Assembly (NCBI GenBank): GCA_015296065.1
Contig: DVDU01000149.1
Span: 1-53,176, forward strand
Direction of reading: 5' to 3'
DNA length: 53,176 nucleotides
Source of the DNA: Oscillatoriaceae cyanobacterium M33_DOE_052
GTDB lineage: Bacteria; Cyanobacteriota; Cyanobacteriia; Cyanobacteriales; Laspinemataceae
Shown here: positions 17,665 through 25,330 of the stretch, piece after piece
Position numbering within the stretch: position 1 is the first letter of the stretch
Layout: every line of letters begins with the position of its first letter
Notes under the pieces: generated by a model
Told to the model about the DNA's origin: nothing
Seen by the model: the letters and a program-made list of their open reading frames with translations, nothing else
Database searches by the model: none
Program-made: the position numbers and the translations under genes

Positions 17665-17829
17665 TGCCCTCTATCCCCCAACCCCTTTCTCCCTTTTTGG
17701 GAGAAAGGGGAGTAATACCAGGATGCCCCCATCTTCTTCTCTCCCCTCTCCCTACCTGGTCGAGGGGACGGGGGTGAGGGCTGATCGGCGGTGGGGTTTA
17801 ACCAAAAAAACATTCTCATTCTTAATTGA
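17665..17829 (-). repeat. Right inverted repeat flanking plsC
   Basis: Reverse-complement copy of the 16731-16917 element: it starts TGCCCTCTATCCCCCAACCC, carries the same CCTTTCTCCC / GGGAGAAAGG hairpin and CGAGGGGACGGGGGTGAGGG block, and ends CATTCTCATTCTTAATTG. It lacks the AT-rich insert of the left copy. Confidence 0.8.
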
Positions 17830-17843
17830 AATAACTATATCTG

Positions 17844-18494
17844 TTATGGCAGCAATTGTTTAATAATATATACTATTGCTGCACAAAACTCTGCATATTC
17901 TCCGGCGCTATTTAGTTGTTCAAAGCCTGACATCAGTGTTTTTTTATCCTCATCTGTCAAACTCTCCCAATCATCCAAAATTCCTTCCAAGGCTTTTTTC
18001 CGCGCCGCTATTAATTTGGGAATATTCAAGCCTATTTTATTAATTGTTGTTTCAGCCGCTGCCTTTTTTTCCTGATTTGCCCCAGGTCTAATTTCTCCCG
18101 ATTCCGTATAAGTAAAAAAATCCCCACAGTTTTTATCCAAGGGAGAAACCATCAGCTTTTCATCATACCACCATTTTTTCTTATGTCCGCAGTGTACGGG
18201 CAATGGTGGGGGTGTTTCACTGTTTCCTTGGCATGAAGCCAGCATATTGCTGTATTCCAGTGCTAATTCTGGATAACTGGTTCTCGGTTTGAGATGCTCG
18301 ATATGGCTGGTATCTCTAGATATGCGCTGTCCGCAGTAACAACAAATATAACCCTGTTCTCGCAACAGGCTATCATGCACTGCCTCTTTTTCCGAGGCTC
18401 GCAAAACATCCCATCTAGGCGTCCAATCAGCGTTAGCCTGCTGCTTCCAGTTCCGCAAAGCCTCTGGCTCTTCAGATTTTTGAATCCATTTCAT
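17844..18494 (-). CDS. HNH endonuclease, PtuB/TIGR02646-like
   Basis: A 216-residue HNH nuclease of the type found as PtuB in Septu defence and with some retrons. The zinc/nuclease core has Cys51 and Cys54 in CCYCGQ, HIEH (His64, His67) followed by LKPR, then Asn83 and Cys88 in YSNMLASCQG, and a second HCGHKK cluster. The ATG overlaps the stop of the upstream ATPase by four bases (ATGA), so translation is coupled. In Septu the ATPase-nuclease complex cleaves DNA after phage-triggered activation; activity here is inferred from family and pairing. No reverse transcriptase is nearby. Confidence 0.82.
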   Translation of the reverse strand: MKWIQKSEEPEALRNWKQQANADWTPRWDVLRASEKEAVHDSLLREQGYICCYCGQRISRDTSHIEHLKPRTSYPELALEYSNMLASCQGNSETPPPLPVHCGHKKKWWYDEKLMVSPLDKNCGDFFTYTESGEIRPGANQEKKAAAETTINKIGLNIPKLIAARKKALEGILDDWESLTDEDKKTLMSGFEQLNSAGEYAEFCAAIVYIIKQLLP

Positions 18495-19870
18495 TTCTGC
18501 AAAATTTCCCGACGGCGAATCGATACTCTGGCTTTCACTAACTCCGGCTCATCGTCTCCAATTTCCGAGGCAATTTCCTGGCGGAGTGCTTGTGCTGACT
18601 CTAAATTGCCTTGGTCGATGAGTCGAAATAACTCTAACAACCGCTCTTTAATTTCCTGCGGACGTTCTGGGACTTCCATCAAGTCTTCTAAAATCCGGTT
18701 GCTGTCTCGGCCAAATGAGCTTTCTGGACGCAGAGCCTCAATATTATCGTCAATTTTTTTGAGGATGTAAATATTTGCCGGTTTGATTTGACTCAGTACC
18801 TGGGGGGAATGGGTGGTAATGATAAACTGGCAGTTGGGGAAAGTTTTGGTCAAAACTGGGATAATCTGACGCTGCCATGCGGGATGCAGGTGTTGCTCGA
18901 TTTCATCGATGAGAACCACCGCACTGCCTTGCAAGGGGTCTTCTAAAGATGGGTTGGCTAGAGCTAAACGCCTTGCTAAATCTCCTGTCATCGCCAGCAA
19001 GCTCTTTTCCCCATCGGATAGCTGATTTATGATCAGTTCTTCCCCTCGTTTTTTCACGGTCATTTCCAAGGACTTGCGCCGCACCCGCAGGTCCTGAAAA
19101 TCATCGCCTAACACGGAATAGATAGATTTTCTGACCGCTGCTAACCGCTTATCCTCATAATTGGGGTTGTCTCGCCTTTCTTCTCCTTCTAAATCTTCTA
19201 AGGCTCTAAACCACTTGAAGAAACTGGCAAAGTTGATTTTTACCCCATCTAGGGCATTTTCATAAGCATCTACTTGTTTAAAATCATAATTATCCCGCTT
19301 TTTTACATCCACACCTTGCACGGAGCGATCGACTGGATAATACACCGCCAGGGGGATAGACGCTTCCGGGTTCCTTTGCCACTGCTGGCGGATTTTATCC
19401 GTAACTGATTCTAGGGTAGCTGGCTCGTCTGTATCCTCTGCATCTGGTTCTGACAACCCCCAACTATTTGTTTTTATCGATGGTTTACCAAAAACAAACG
19501 TCCTACTTTTTGGCTCACGATTTTCGCTTAAATCCCAATTTAACTCTCCCGATGAATCCACCAAGATGGTAATATCACTGTGAGCCGCTTCGCAGTTTAT
19601 TTTGATATCTTTTTTAGAAAAACCCCTGCCTTCATCAGGATATTTTCCGTCTTTCTGTATTTGATTTATGTAACTAATCCGGTTATCTGGGTCAAACTGA
19701 ATTCTGGCACTTACCCAAGACAGCATAATGGCCAGACAATCGAGGATACTAGATTTACCCACGCCGTTGACGCCGATGAACACGGTGGTTTTTTGGGCAT
19801 CAAACTCTAAGGTTAAATCGCTGATGCCCCGAAAATTTTTCATTTGCAATCGCCTGACTTGCATTTGCAT
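18491..19870 (-). CDS. AAA/ABC-type ATPase, PtuA-like (OLD/RecF family)
   Basis: A 459-residue SMC/RecF-like ATPase, partner of the HNH nuclease. Walker A is GVNGVGKS (33-40), the ABC-like signature LSDGEKS (284-290), Walker B VVLIDEIEQHLHP (318-330), and the H-loop THSPQVL (353-359). The N-terminal RLQMKNFRGISDL beta-strand pattern is typical. The frame extends to a TTG at 19936; I prefer ATG 19870, which starts just before the conserved RRLQMKNFRG. The C-terminal tail (about 375-459) is charged and helical. The four-base overlap with the HNH gene marks a two-gene defence cassette. Confidence 0.85.
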   Translation of the reverse strand: MQMQVRRLQMKNFRGISDLTLEFDAQKTTVFIGVNGVGKSSILDCLAIMLSWVSARIQFDPDNRISYINQIQKDGKYPDEGRGFSKKDIKINCEAAHSDITILVDSSGELNWDLSENREPKSRTFVFGKPSIKTNSWGLSEPDAEDTDEPATLESVTDKIRQQWQRNPEASIPLAVYYPVDRSVQGVDVKKRDNYDFKQVDAYENALDGVKINFASFFKWFRALEDLEGEERRDNPNYEDKRLAAVRKSIYSVLGDDFQDLRVRRKSLEMTVKKRGEELIINQLSDGEKSLLAMTGDLARRLALANPSLEDPLQGSAVVLIDEIEQHLHPAWQRQIIPVLTKTFPNCQFIITTHSPQVLSQIKPANIYILKKIDDNIEALRPESSFGRDSNRILEDLMEVPERPQEIKERLLELFRLIDQGNLESAQALRQEIASEIGDDEPELVKARVSIRRREILQK

Positions 19871-19954
19871 GGTGATTACGATTTTCCAACTGAGTTTTCC
19901 ACTCTTCAAAGAGTAGGGCAAATATTTGACAGTCAAATGGGGGATTTTCGCCCA

Positions 19955-20554
19955 TCAATTCTTGTTTGCCAATTGGGCGCCGGTGTAGCCGGTGGTGAGC
20001 CACACAATGGCTCGGACACCATCGCGAATCGCTTTTTCTATGGGTTCAGGTTCGCGTCCCGATGGCACTGGTAAAGGCTTATATGTGATGCCTCTACTAC
20101 CAAAGACTATTTCCCCAATCACCTGAGCGCGGCGCATGTGGTCATCGGATGTGACTAAATAAACGCTGTTAATTCCTCTGGCTTTGAATTCATCTACCAA
20201 AGTGGTAAAATTAGTTACGGTATCGACGGCGCGATAGTCTAAATGCACGCGGCTATCTGCAATCCCCGCTTGGGCAAAAATCCATTGGGCATATTCTCGG
20301 TTACTGCCCCCGGATACCCAAATTTCTAAATCTGGATTCTTGCGGGCAAATTCGGCGGCAAACTCTTCTCTCTCGACGGCTCCCCCCAAAACTAATAAAG
20401 CCTGGGGTTGGTCGGTGTAGTTTCTATACTGTTTGTAACTAATCCAACACACTGCGGATAATCCTAATAGCAGCCCCAATAAGTTTTTCCCTGACAAACG
20501 CCAGTTTTGGGAACGCCGTTGACGACCTCTGCTCCCAGATAGCCTCAATATCAT
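19955..20554 (-). CDS. YdcF-family (DUF218) membrane-anchored protein
   Basis: A 199-residue protein with one N-terminal membrane segment (about 24-42, NLLGLLLGLSAVCWISY) and a DUF218 domain. Conserved pieces are ALLVLGGAVERE, VSGGSNREYA, DTVTNFTTLV and VYLVTSDDHMRRA. Relatives include YdcF and SanA, linked to envelope functions, but their reaction is not settled. ATG 20554 is preferred over the TTG two codons upstream. It lies upstream of the ATPase-HNH pair on the same strand and might be co-transcribed, although it is not a known Septu part. Confidence 0.85.
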   Translation of the reverse strand: MILRLSGSRGRQRRSQNWRLSGKNLLGLLLGLSAVCWISYKQYRNYTDQPQALLVLGGAVEREEFAAEFARKNPDLEIWVSGGSNREYAQWIFAQAGIADSRVHLDYRAVDTVTNFTTLVDEFKARGINSVYLVTSDDHMRRAQVIGEIVFGSRGITYKPLPVPSGREPEPIEKAIRDGVRAIVWLTTGYTGAQLANKN

Positions 20555-20646
20555 AGCCAAACAATCAATTTTTGCAACAGAGGATAGACAGGAAGTCAGG
20601 GTTTTTCCCTATGGCATAGCTATAGCTTTCCCCTGAGCAGAAGATA

Positions 20647-20665
20647 CACCCAGTGATTCTGGGTG
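20647..20665 (-). terminator. Hairpin downstream of the tRNA-Arg gene
   Basis: A 7-bp stem CACCCAG / CTGGGTG with a five-base loop lies 23 bases after the tRNA 3' end. On the minus strand it is followed by TATCTTCT, a weak T-rich tail. Confidence 0.5.
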
Positions 20666-20725
20666 CCCACTAGAGAATAGCAGATTAACGGGACTGGCCG
20701 GACTTGAACCGGCGACCTAGCGCTT

Positions 20726-21620
20726 CAGATTCGTGTGAGTTTCCCCACTTTCTGGACTATTCCTTCACCATAGACTTGGGGTCTTTAGGTGGTGGCCGTT
20801 GTGTTTGAGGAGGTTGGTGGCGCTTGGTGGCTTTCGCTTTGGGCGCTTTCCGTTTCTACTTTGTAGAGCATGGTTTGGGGAACATAGGGACGGATAAAGG
20901 TGAGAAATCGCTTTCCCTCTTTTGTACCCATGCGCAGGCGGTAGGCTGTTTTGGTTTTGCTTAGCCCCCACTTAAATCCCCACTTTTGGGAGAAGTAAGC
21001 GACGATTACCTCGTTGTACTCTTTAGTGAGATGGGTGTTGAGGTAAATTTCTAGGGCGTGGACTTGACCTTGGTTTTTTTTTAAGGACCGCGAACCTTTA
21101 TCCATGAACCAAATGGCGATTCCCTGGGGGGTTAAGAATTCCAAGAACTCCGGGGTAATTTTGGGAGTGCCTCCGGGATAAAGTTTCTTAACCAAAACCC
21201 GAATTATGGGAATTAATTTGGGTTCGATGCGCAGTTGCTGTCCGTTTTTGCTGTTCCACCGTTGCAGGCTCACGGGTTTGCTGGTGATTCTTTCGAGGAT
21301 GTCTTTTTTGAATATGAGATATTCCTCTCGATCGCCCGCATCCTGGATATAGAAGTTGTTTTGGTTTCTATACCCTTTGCCCAAGAGCATTCCCGCCAGG
21401 ATTCCCCGGCGCTCTACTTTAGATGAGACATCGTAGTCCATCTTGGCTCCTGCCTCAAACCAGTCTCTGCACCTTCTCTCCCCACAATGGGGGTAGAGCT
21501 TGGCTCAAGATTACCTTATCTGTTTCCCGATCGCCACATGAGCTACCCGGAATTGACTTAGGCTTCCTTGAGTTTGACCACATTCACTTCTGGAGTTTCC
21601 CCCAGAGTGCCCGATCGTTC
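20726..21620 (-). other. Group I intron (IC3-like) with ORF in P8
   Basis: The 895-nt intron starts after exon U36 and ends with the required terminal G (..AATCTG). Core pieces are recognisable: P3 TCAAAC (21577-21572) pairs with GTTTGA (21460-21455); a Q-like AATCTTGAGCC at 21512-21502; an R-like GTGCAGAGACTGG at 21472-21460; an S-like GGAATAGTCC at 20763-20754, whose AGTC pairs with GACT of R to make P7; and a P9 hairpin GTGGG-GAAA-CTCAC (20748-20735) with a GNRA loop. The protein gene sits between R and S, hence in the P8 loop. Confidence 0.9.
20785..21441 (-). CDS. LAGLIDADG family intron protein with lysine at both catalytic positions
   Basis: A 218-residue monomeric two-motif LAGLIDADG protein, the family of homing endonucleases and intron maturases. 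Motif 1 reads LAGMLLGKG and motif 2 IAIWFMDKG; the family norm is GDG and DDG, so the metal-binding acidic residue is replaced by Lys (codon AAA) in both. The frame is intact, with an AGGAG site six bases before the ATG, so the protein appears to be made. The likely readings are a nuclease-dead maturase or DNA-binding remnant, or recent decay. The C-terminal Ser/Thr/Pro tail (about 200-218) is low complexity. Confidence 0.88.
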   Translation of the reverse strand: MDYDVSSKVERRGILAGMLLGKGYRNQNNFYIQDAGDREEYLIFKKDILERITSKPVSLQRWNSKNGQQLRIEPKLIPIIRVLVKKLYPGGTPKITPEFLEFLTPQGIAIWFMDKGSRSLKKNQGQVHALEIYLNTHLTKEYNEVIVAYFSQKWGFKWGLSKTKTAYRLRMGTKEGKRFLTFIRPYVPQTMLYKVETESAQSESHQAPPTSSNTTATT

Positions 21621-21657
21621 AGGAGGCGCTCGCTCTATCCATCTGAGCTACAGCCCC

Positions 21658-22166
21658 AAAGTAGCGACTGTTTTAAGGATATTCTAGCAAACTACTTGCT
21701 TGAAACTGCGGTGGCATTGGTTGATGGGAGTTGGTGGTGAGCCGACTCCTTGCCACGACTGGTTTTTTCCAGGTTCTGAGAGCGGTTGACGCCGCTTTTC
21801 TGATTATACCAACCGAGTTAATATGTGGCAATGGGGCATTGCGTGGGGTAATACCCCCCATAGGGTATGGGTCACTTGGGTAACTGTCACAGTGTGACTC
21901 ACCGCCGGAAAGGGGCAAGTTACACTGCGAGCTGTACATGGGTCATTGGTCATTTGTCCGAAGGTCATTTGGAAAAGAAACCGGGTTTCTGGGATAACCT
22001 CTGCATCACAGCCGAGATTTGGTTAAGACCCGGAGGACGCTTCGCAGACCTAACGGTTCAGCCTCTACATCGGCTCGCCAGCTCGCGTCGCTGGAGGCTG
22101 ACCTCCGTCCCCGGTTTCTATCGGACTTTGGACAAAGGACTCGCCGGACTTTGGACAAAACTGATT
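21658..22166. repeat. Non-coding region with dispersed repeats
   Basis: No gene is supported between the tRNA and the first lipase. It holds a short GTCATTGGTCATTTGTCC repeat (21942-21970), a degenerate GAAACCGGGTTTC element (21974-22033) whose right arm has decayed to AAGACCCGG, and two direct copies of CGGACTTTGGACAAA at about 22123-22159. The frame of the downstream lipase stays open through part of this, but the sequence is repeat-derived. Confidence 0.6.
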
Positions 22167-22793
22167 ATGACTACTGTTAATCACCGCAACCCGGTCCTCT
22201 TGGTTCACGGAATCTGGGATACAGGTAAGGTTTTCCGCAAACTCTCGGCTCACTTAACGGAGCTGGGCTGGTCAGTCCACGCGCTCAATCTCTCTCCCAA
22301 TAATAGCTCGGTGGGTTTGGACAAGCTGGCCAAACAGGTGGCGGCGTTTGCGGAGGAGCGGTTTGGACCTCATGGCAATTTCGATTTGGTGGGGTTCAGT
22401 ATGGGGGGTTTGGTGAGTCGCTACTATGTGCAACGACTGGGTGGGGGCGATCGGGTGCAGCGGTTTGTCACCATCTCCTCTCCCCATCATGGCACTTTGA
22501 TGGCATACGCTCTCCCCCTGGAAGGAACAGTACAAATGCGTCCCCAGAGCCAGTTTCTGGAAGATTTAAACGCCGATGCCACGAAAACCCTCGGTAAACT
22601 TAATTTTACTTCCATCTGGACTAAATATGATGCCATGATTGTCCCTGGCTCCAGCTCAGAAATGCCGGTGGGCAAAAATATCCATCTCCCCGTATTGATT
22701 CATCGCTGGATGGTGAGCGATCGCCGTTGTTTCCAGGTAATTACTCAGGCTCTTTCTGAACCCATCAAAGCTGATGCCACAATCACAAGATAA
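22167..22793 (+). CDS. Alpha/beta hydrolase, lipase-like (tandem copy 1)
   Basis: A 208-residue lipase-type hydrolase. It opens with PVLLVHGIWDTG (oxyanion HG motif) and has the elbow GFSMGG (Ser78), then the SSPHHGT motif typical of PGAP1/triacylglycerol lipase-like enzymes. The Asp and His of the triad are not obvious by eye (candidates: Asp in WTKYDAMI, His in LIHRWM). The frame is open back to 21867, but that part is repeat DNA; ATG 22167 starts the conserved domain. It overlaps the next, paralogous gene by 20 bases. Confidence 0.85.
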   Translation: MTTVNHRNPVLLVHGIWDTGKVFRKLSAHLTELGWSVHALNLSPNNSSVGLDKLAKQVAAFAEERFGPHGNFDLVGFSMGGLVSRYYVQRLGGGDRVQRFVTISSPHHGTLMAYALPLEGTVQMRPQSQFLEDLNADATKTLGKLNFTSIWTKYDAMIVPGSSSEMPVGKNIHLPVLIHRWMVSDRRCFQVITQALSEPIKADATITR

Positions 22794-23376
22794 CCGTCCT
22801 CCCGTTGTGCTAGTCCACGGATTTTTTATTAAATCCGTGGTTTTCCGCCGCTTGGCCGCCGATTTGACCGCTAGGGGTTGGTCAGTTCATACTCCAGATT
22901 TTACCGGAAATTACCGCCATGTGGGTTTAGAGGAATTAGCCGCACAATTGGCAGATTATATTGATAAAACTTTTGCCCCCAGTCAACCTATAGATTTAGT
23001 CGGTTTAAGTATGGGAGGACTGGTGGCGCGGTATTATTTGCAGCGTTTATCTGGCATCGAGCGAGTGCAGCGGTTTGTCAGCATTTCTGCCCCCCATAAT
23101 GGCACCTGGATGGCACACCTTATCCCCAGCTTACCTTGCGTGCAGATGCGCCCCCAGAGCGATTTTTTAAGAAATTTAAATCAGGATGTGGCGATGTTAG
23201 ACCGGGTTAATCTTACCTATCTGTGGACCCCTTGGGATTTTATCATTGTCCCGGCTTCTAGTTCCTTGCTGCCAGTGGGTGATGAGGTGAGATTACCTGT
23301 GATAACTCACGCCTGCATGGCTCGACACCCTTTAAGTATGGCAGCGGTGGCAGATGCGCTCTCCGCTCCTTTGTAA
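22774..23376 (+). CDS. Alpha/beta hydrolase, lipase-like (tandem copy 2)
   Basis: A 200-residue paralogue of the preceding gene: PVVLVHGFFIKS, LVGLSMGGLVARYYLQRL (Ser79), SISAPHNGTWMA, VQMRPQSDFL and PVITHACM align one to one with copy 1. No signal peptide is evident. The 20-base overlap implies translational coupling. The substrate is unknown; family members hydrolyse lipid or wax esters. The pair arose by tandem duplication. Confidence 0.86.
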   Translation: MPQSQDNRPPVVLVHGFFIKSVVFRRLAADLTARGWSVHTPDFTGNYRHVGLEELAAQLADYIDKTFAPSQPIDLVGLSMGGLVARYYLQRLSGIERVQRFVSISAPHNGTWMAHLIPSLPCVQMRPQSDFLRNLNQDVAMLDRVNLTYLWTPWDFIIVPASSSLLPVGDEVRLPVITHACMARHPLSMAAVADALSAPL

Positions 23377-23492
23377 TGACAATTTCCTGTTACCCCGTCA
23401 GATGGTGGTTTTTTTGGGCTGAAGCCCAACTACAAACCTGCTGAACCTAGTATATAATATTGACGGAAAACCCGATAAACTAGGCAGGGATT

Positions 23493-23945
23493 ATGACGAT
23501 GTTTTTTCAATTTGAGGCAGATTTTGTCGAGTCTTTGCACTGCATCCCTATGCAGGTGAGATTAAAATTGGATACCTGTGGCATCAAGCTGAAGCTGAAC
23601 CAGTGGAATAAGTTTACTCAGGAAGACCGCCGCGCCTTGGTAGAACAACCAGGCACGACTAATCAAGAAATTAGAGAATATCGGAAATTACTGCAAAAAT
23701 TAATTTTAGAACGAACTGGGGAAGAGGCAAAGGATATGCCTTTAGATGAAGCTCCGGCATGGTTGGATAGCAAACATATTCCCGAAGCTGTCCAAGAAAA
23801 AGCGGGAGAATTTGGCGCTATTTTGACTGTAGAACAGTGGGCAAGTTTAGAAATTGTGCAGCGCTTTGCTTTGATTAAACTCAGCCGCTCTAGTCACGAA
23901 AATAGTAATTTTTTGCCTGCTTTGCAAGAATTTAACCTAGTTTAG
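23493..23945 (+). CDS. Nitrate reductase-associated protein
   Basis: A 150-residue cyanobacterial protein of the nitrate-reductase-associated family (Nitr_red_assoc), recognisable from FQFEADFVESLHCIPMQVR at the start and LKLNQWNKFTQEDRRALVE. Members often lie near narB, and their role in nitrate assimilation is not defined. No nitrate genes are beside it here. It has a good AGGCAGGGA site before the ATG. Confidence 0.88.
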   Translation: MTMFFQFEADFVESLHCIPMQVRLKLDTCGIKLKLNQWNKFTQEDRRALVEQPGTTNQEIREYRKLLQKLILERTGEEAKDMPLDEAPAWLDSKHIPEAVQEKAGEFGAILTVEQWASLEIVQRFALIKLSRSSHENSNFLPALQEFNLV

Positions 23946-23985
23946 CATGATTTTCAACAAATATCGCTGGGGAAAACCCCGACCT

Positions 23986-24054
23986 TAAAGAAACCGGGTT
24001 TCTGGGATAATCTCTGCATCATCACCAAGACTTGGTTAAGAAACCCGGTTTCTG
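23986..24054. repeat. GAAACCGGGTTTC bipartite element
   Basis: AAAGAAACCGGGTTTCTGGG at the left and AAGAAACCCGGTTTCTGG at the right enclose GATAATCTCTGCATCATCACC. The inner part matches the element at 21974 in the same orientation, so both derive from one roughly 70-bp mobile unit. Confidence 0.75.
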
Positions 24055-24070
24055 GATTTGATTTTCAGGG

Positions 24071-24328
24071 CTAGGATTCGGCAATTACGAGCAGAGTAAT
24101 TCCTTCTCGACCAACGGCCCTGATGGTTTGGTTGGGTTCTAGGGTGATTTCGCCACTGCTATTATAAAGTTTGGCTTTCCAAAAGGAGCCTTGGCATTTC
24201 ACCCATCCGGTTTGACCGGGACAAATGGCTTCAGCAACGGTTCCTGGGACGGCGGTGGGAAATAGCTGCACCGAGGAACAGGTAAACATATGGTTGGGTT
24301 GGTCGGAACGCTTAAACCAGGAAATCAT
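24071..24328 (-). CDS. Small NfeD-like OB-fold protein
   Basis: An 85-residue protein resembling the soluble C-terminal domain of NfeD (PGTVAEAICPGQTGWVKCQGSFWKA ... VGREGITLLVI). The membrane part of full NfeD is missing, so it is a stand-alone short form. NfeD domains partner with SPFH/stomatin proteins, none of which is nearby. No ribosome site is evident. Confidence 0.65.
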   Translation of the reverse strand: MISWFKRSDQPNHMFTCSSVQLFPTAVPGTVAEAICPGQTGWVKCQGSFWKAKLYNSSGEITLEPNQTIRAVGREGITLLVIAES

Positions 24329-24712
24329 GGTTTTGGCTGATGATAATGGGTTATGGGTCCGGGCTATTTTGAGTGGCTTCGGCTTCTGGCTAATTACTTA
24401 TCAGGGGAAATTGCCCCTAATTTTGCAGTTGGGGAAAATTTGTTTTGATTCCCTCCCGGCGCTATGTGCTTATCTTTATATTGGGGGGGGATGGTCAAAA
24501 TTATGCTGTTACTGATATTAGGTAACATATCTGATATGACTAGGCAGGGGAACCCTGGGGAAAGGACCAGGAAGAAAAAACGCCAAACCTTCTGGTGGGG
24601 GGGGATTTCAGGGTTTAGCAGAAAAAAAGTTAAAATTTTTTGGCCAACTGGTGCATTAATTTGAGTTTCGCCTCCTAATACTGGGGTGTAAGCTCAGAAA
24701 GGTTGGAGTTCG
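24329..24712. other. Intergenic region, nothing recognised
   Basis: About 380 bp with scattered G-runs and no supported gene, RNA or repeat. A GGAG just before 24713 serves the next gene. Confidence 0.4.
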
Positions 24713-25270
24713 ATGGCGACCACCCTCAAGCAAATTGCTCAGTACCTGGACCAGTGCCGCTGGCGGTACAGTGTTGATGAAGCGCATTCCCGCATCCTGA
24801 CTGGGGTGGCGGCGGAATGCGGCGAACCGTTCGCCGTGGCGATCGAGCTGCACGAAAATGGCGAGTATATCCAGTTTTATGCGCCTCGGTTGCTGTGTGG
24901 CGTTGCTGATCACCCCCACCGGGAATTAATTTTCCGCACGCTGTTGTCTCTGTCTTGGACCTGCAAGATGTTGCGGTGGGAGTACGATTTGATTGATGGG
25001 GAGGTCCGCGCCGCGATCGAATTCCCCCTCGCGGACACCGGTTTGAGCGAAAAACAGTTTTACCGTTGTCTCAATGGTTTGGTAGAACTTATCGATAAAG
25101 TGGCAATGCCGCGTCTGCAAGCGGTAATGACCACTGGTATCGACCCAGGGGAGGTGGAACTGGGAGAACGCCTGCTGTTAATGCTCCAAGAAAGTGCCCC
25201 CACAGGTTTTGTGGATGCGATTTCTCAAGCGGCGACGCGGCGGAAAAAGCCGAAGGTTGTATCTATCTAG
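24713..25270 (+). CDS. YbjN-domain protein
   Basis: A 185-residue soluble protein with the YbjN / type III chaperone-like alpha-beta fold (LKQIAQYLDQCRWRY, AIELHENGEYIQFYAPRL, LLSLSWTCKMLRWEYDLIDGEVRAAIEFPL). It is widespread in cyanobacteria, of unknown function. A GGAG site precedes the ATG. It lies 60 bp upstream of the sigma-like gene on the same strand and could be the first gene of that operon, but the gap is larger than the others in the cluster. Confidence 0.7.
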   Translation: MATTLKQIAQYLDQCRWRYSVDEAHSRILTGVAAECGEPFAVAIELHENGEYIQFYAPRLLCGVADHPHRELIFRTLLSLSWTCKMLRWEYDLIDGEVRAAIEFPLADTGLSEKQFYRCLNGLVELIDKVAMPRLQAVMTTGIDPGEVELGERLLLMLQESAPTGFVDAISQAATRRKKPKVVSI

Positions 25271-25330
25271 CAGGAATTTTTCCATCAGGAGCAGCATCTA
25301 CCGGTAATTATAGTTTTCTACAGATTGGGG

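Larger units (their letters stand above)
20689..21657 (-). tRNA. tRNA-Arg(CCU), interrupted by a group I intron
   Basis: Exon 1 (21657-21621) and exon 2 (20725-20689) join to a 74-base tRNA. Acceptor stem GGGGCTG / CAGTCCC has one G-U pair, D stem GCTC/GAGC, anticodon stem AGCGC / GCGCT, anticodon loop CTCCTAA with CCU, and T arm GCCGG-TTCAAGT-CCGGC. The discriminator is G and CCA is not encoded. The break falls directly after the third anticodon base, as in the known tRNA-Arg(CCU) intron of Agrobacterium. All helices pair only after the intron is removed. Confidence 0.93.

Noticed and set aside
17844-19870. Retron with HNH effector
   Set aside because: No reverse transcriptase gene or msr/msd structure nearby; Septu-like pairing fits better.
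21867-22166. Longer N-terminus for the first lipase
   Set aside because: The upstream residues derive from short repeat and palindromic element DNA; the conserved domain begins right after ATG 22167.
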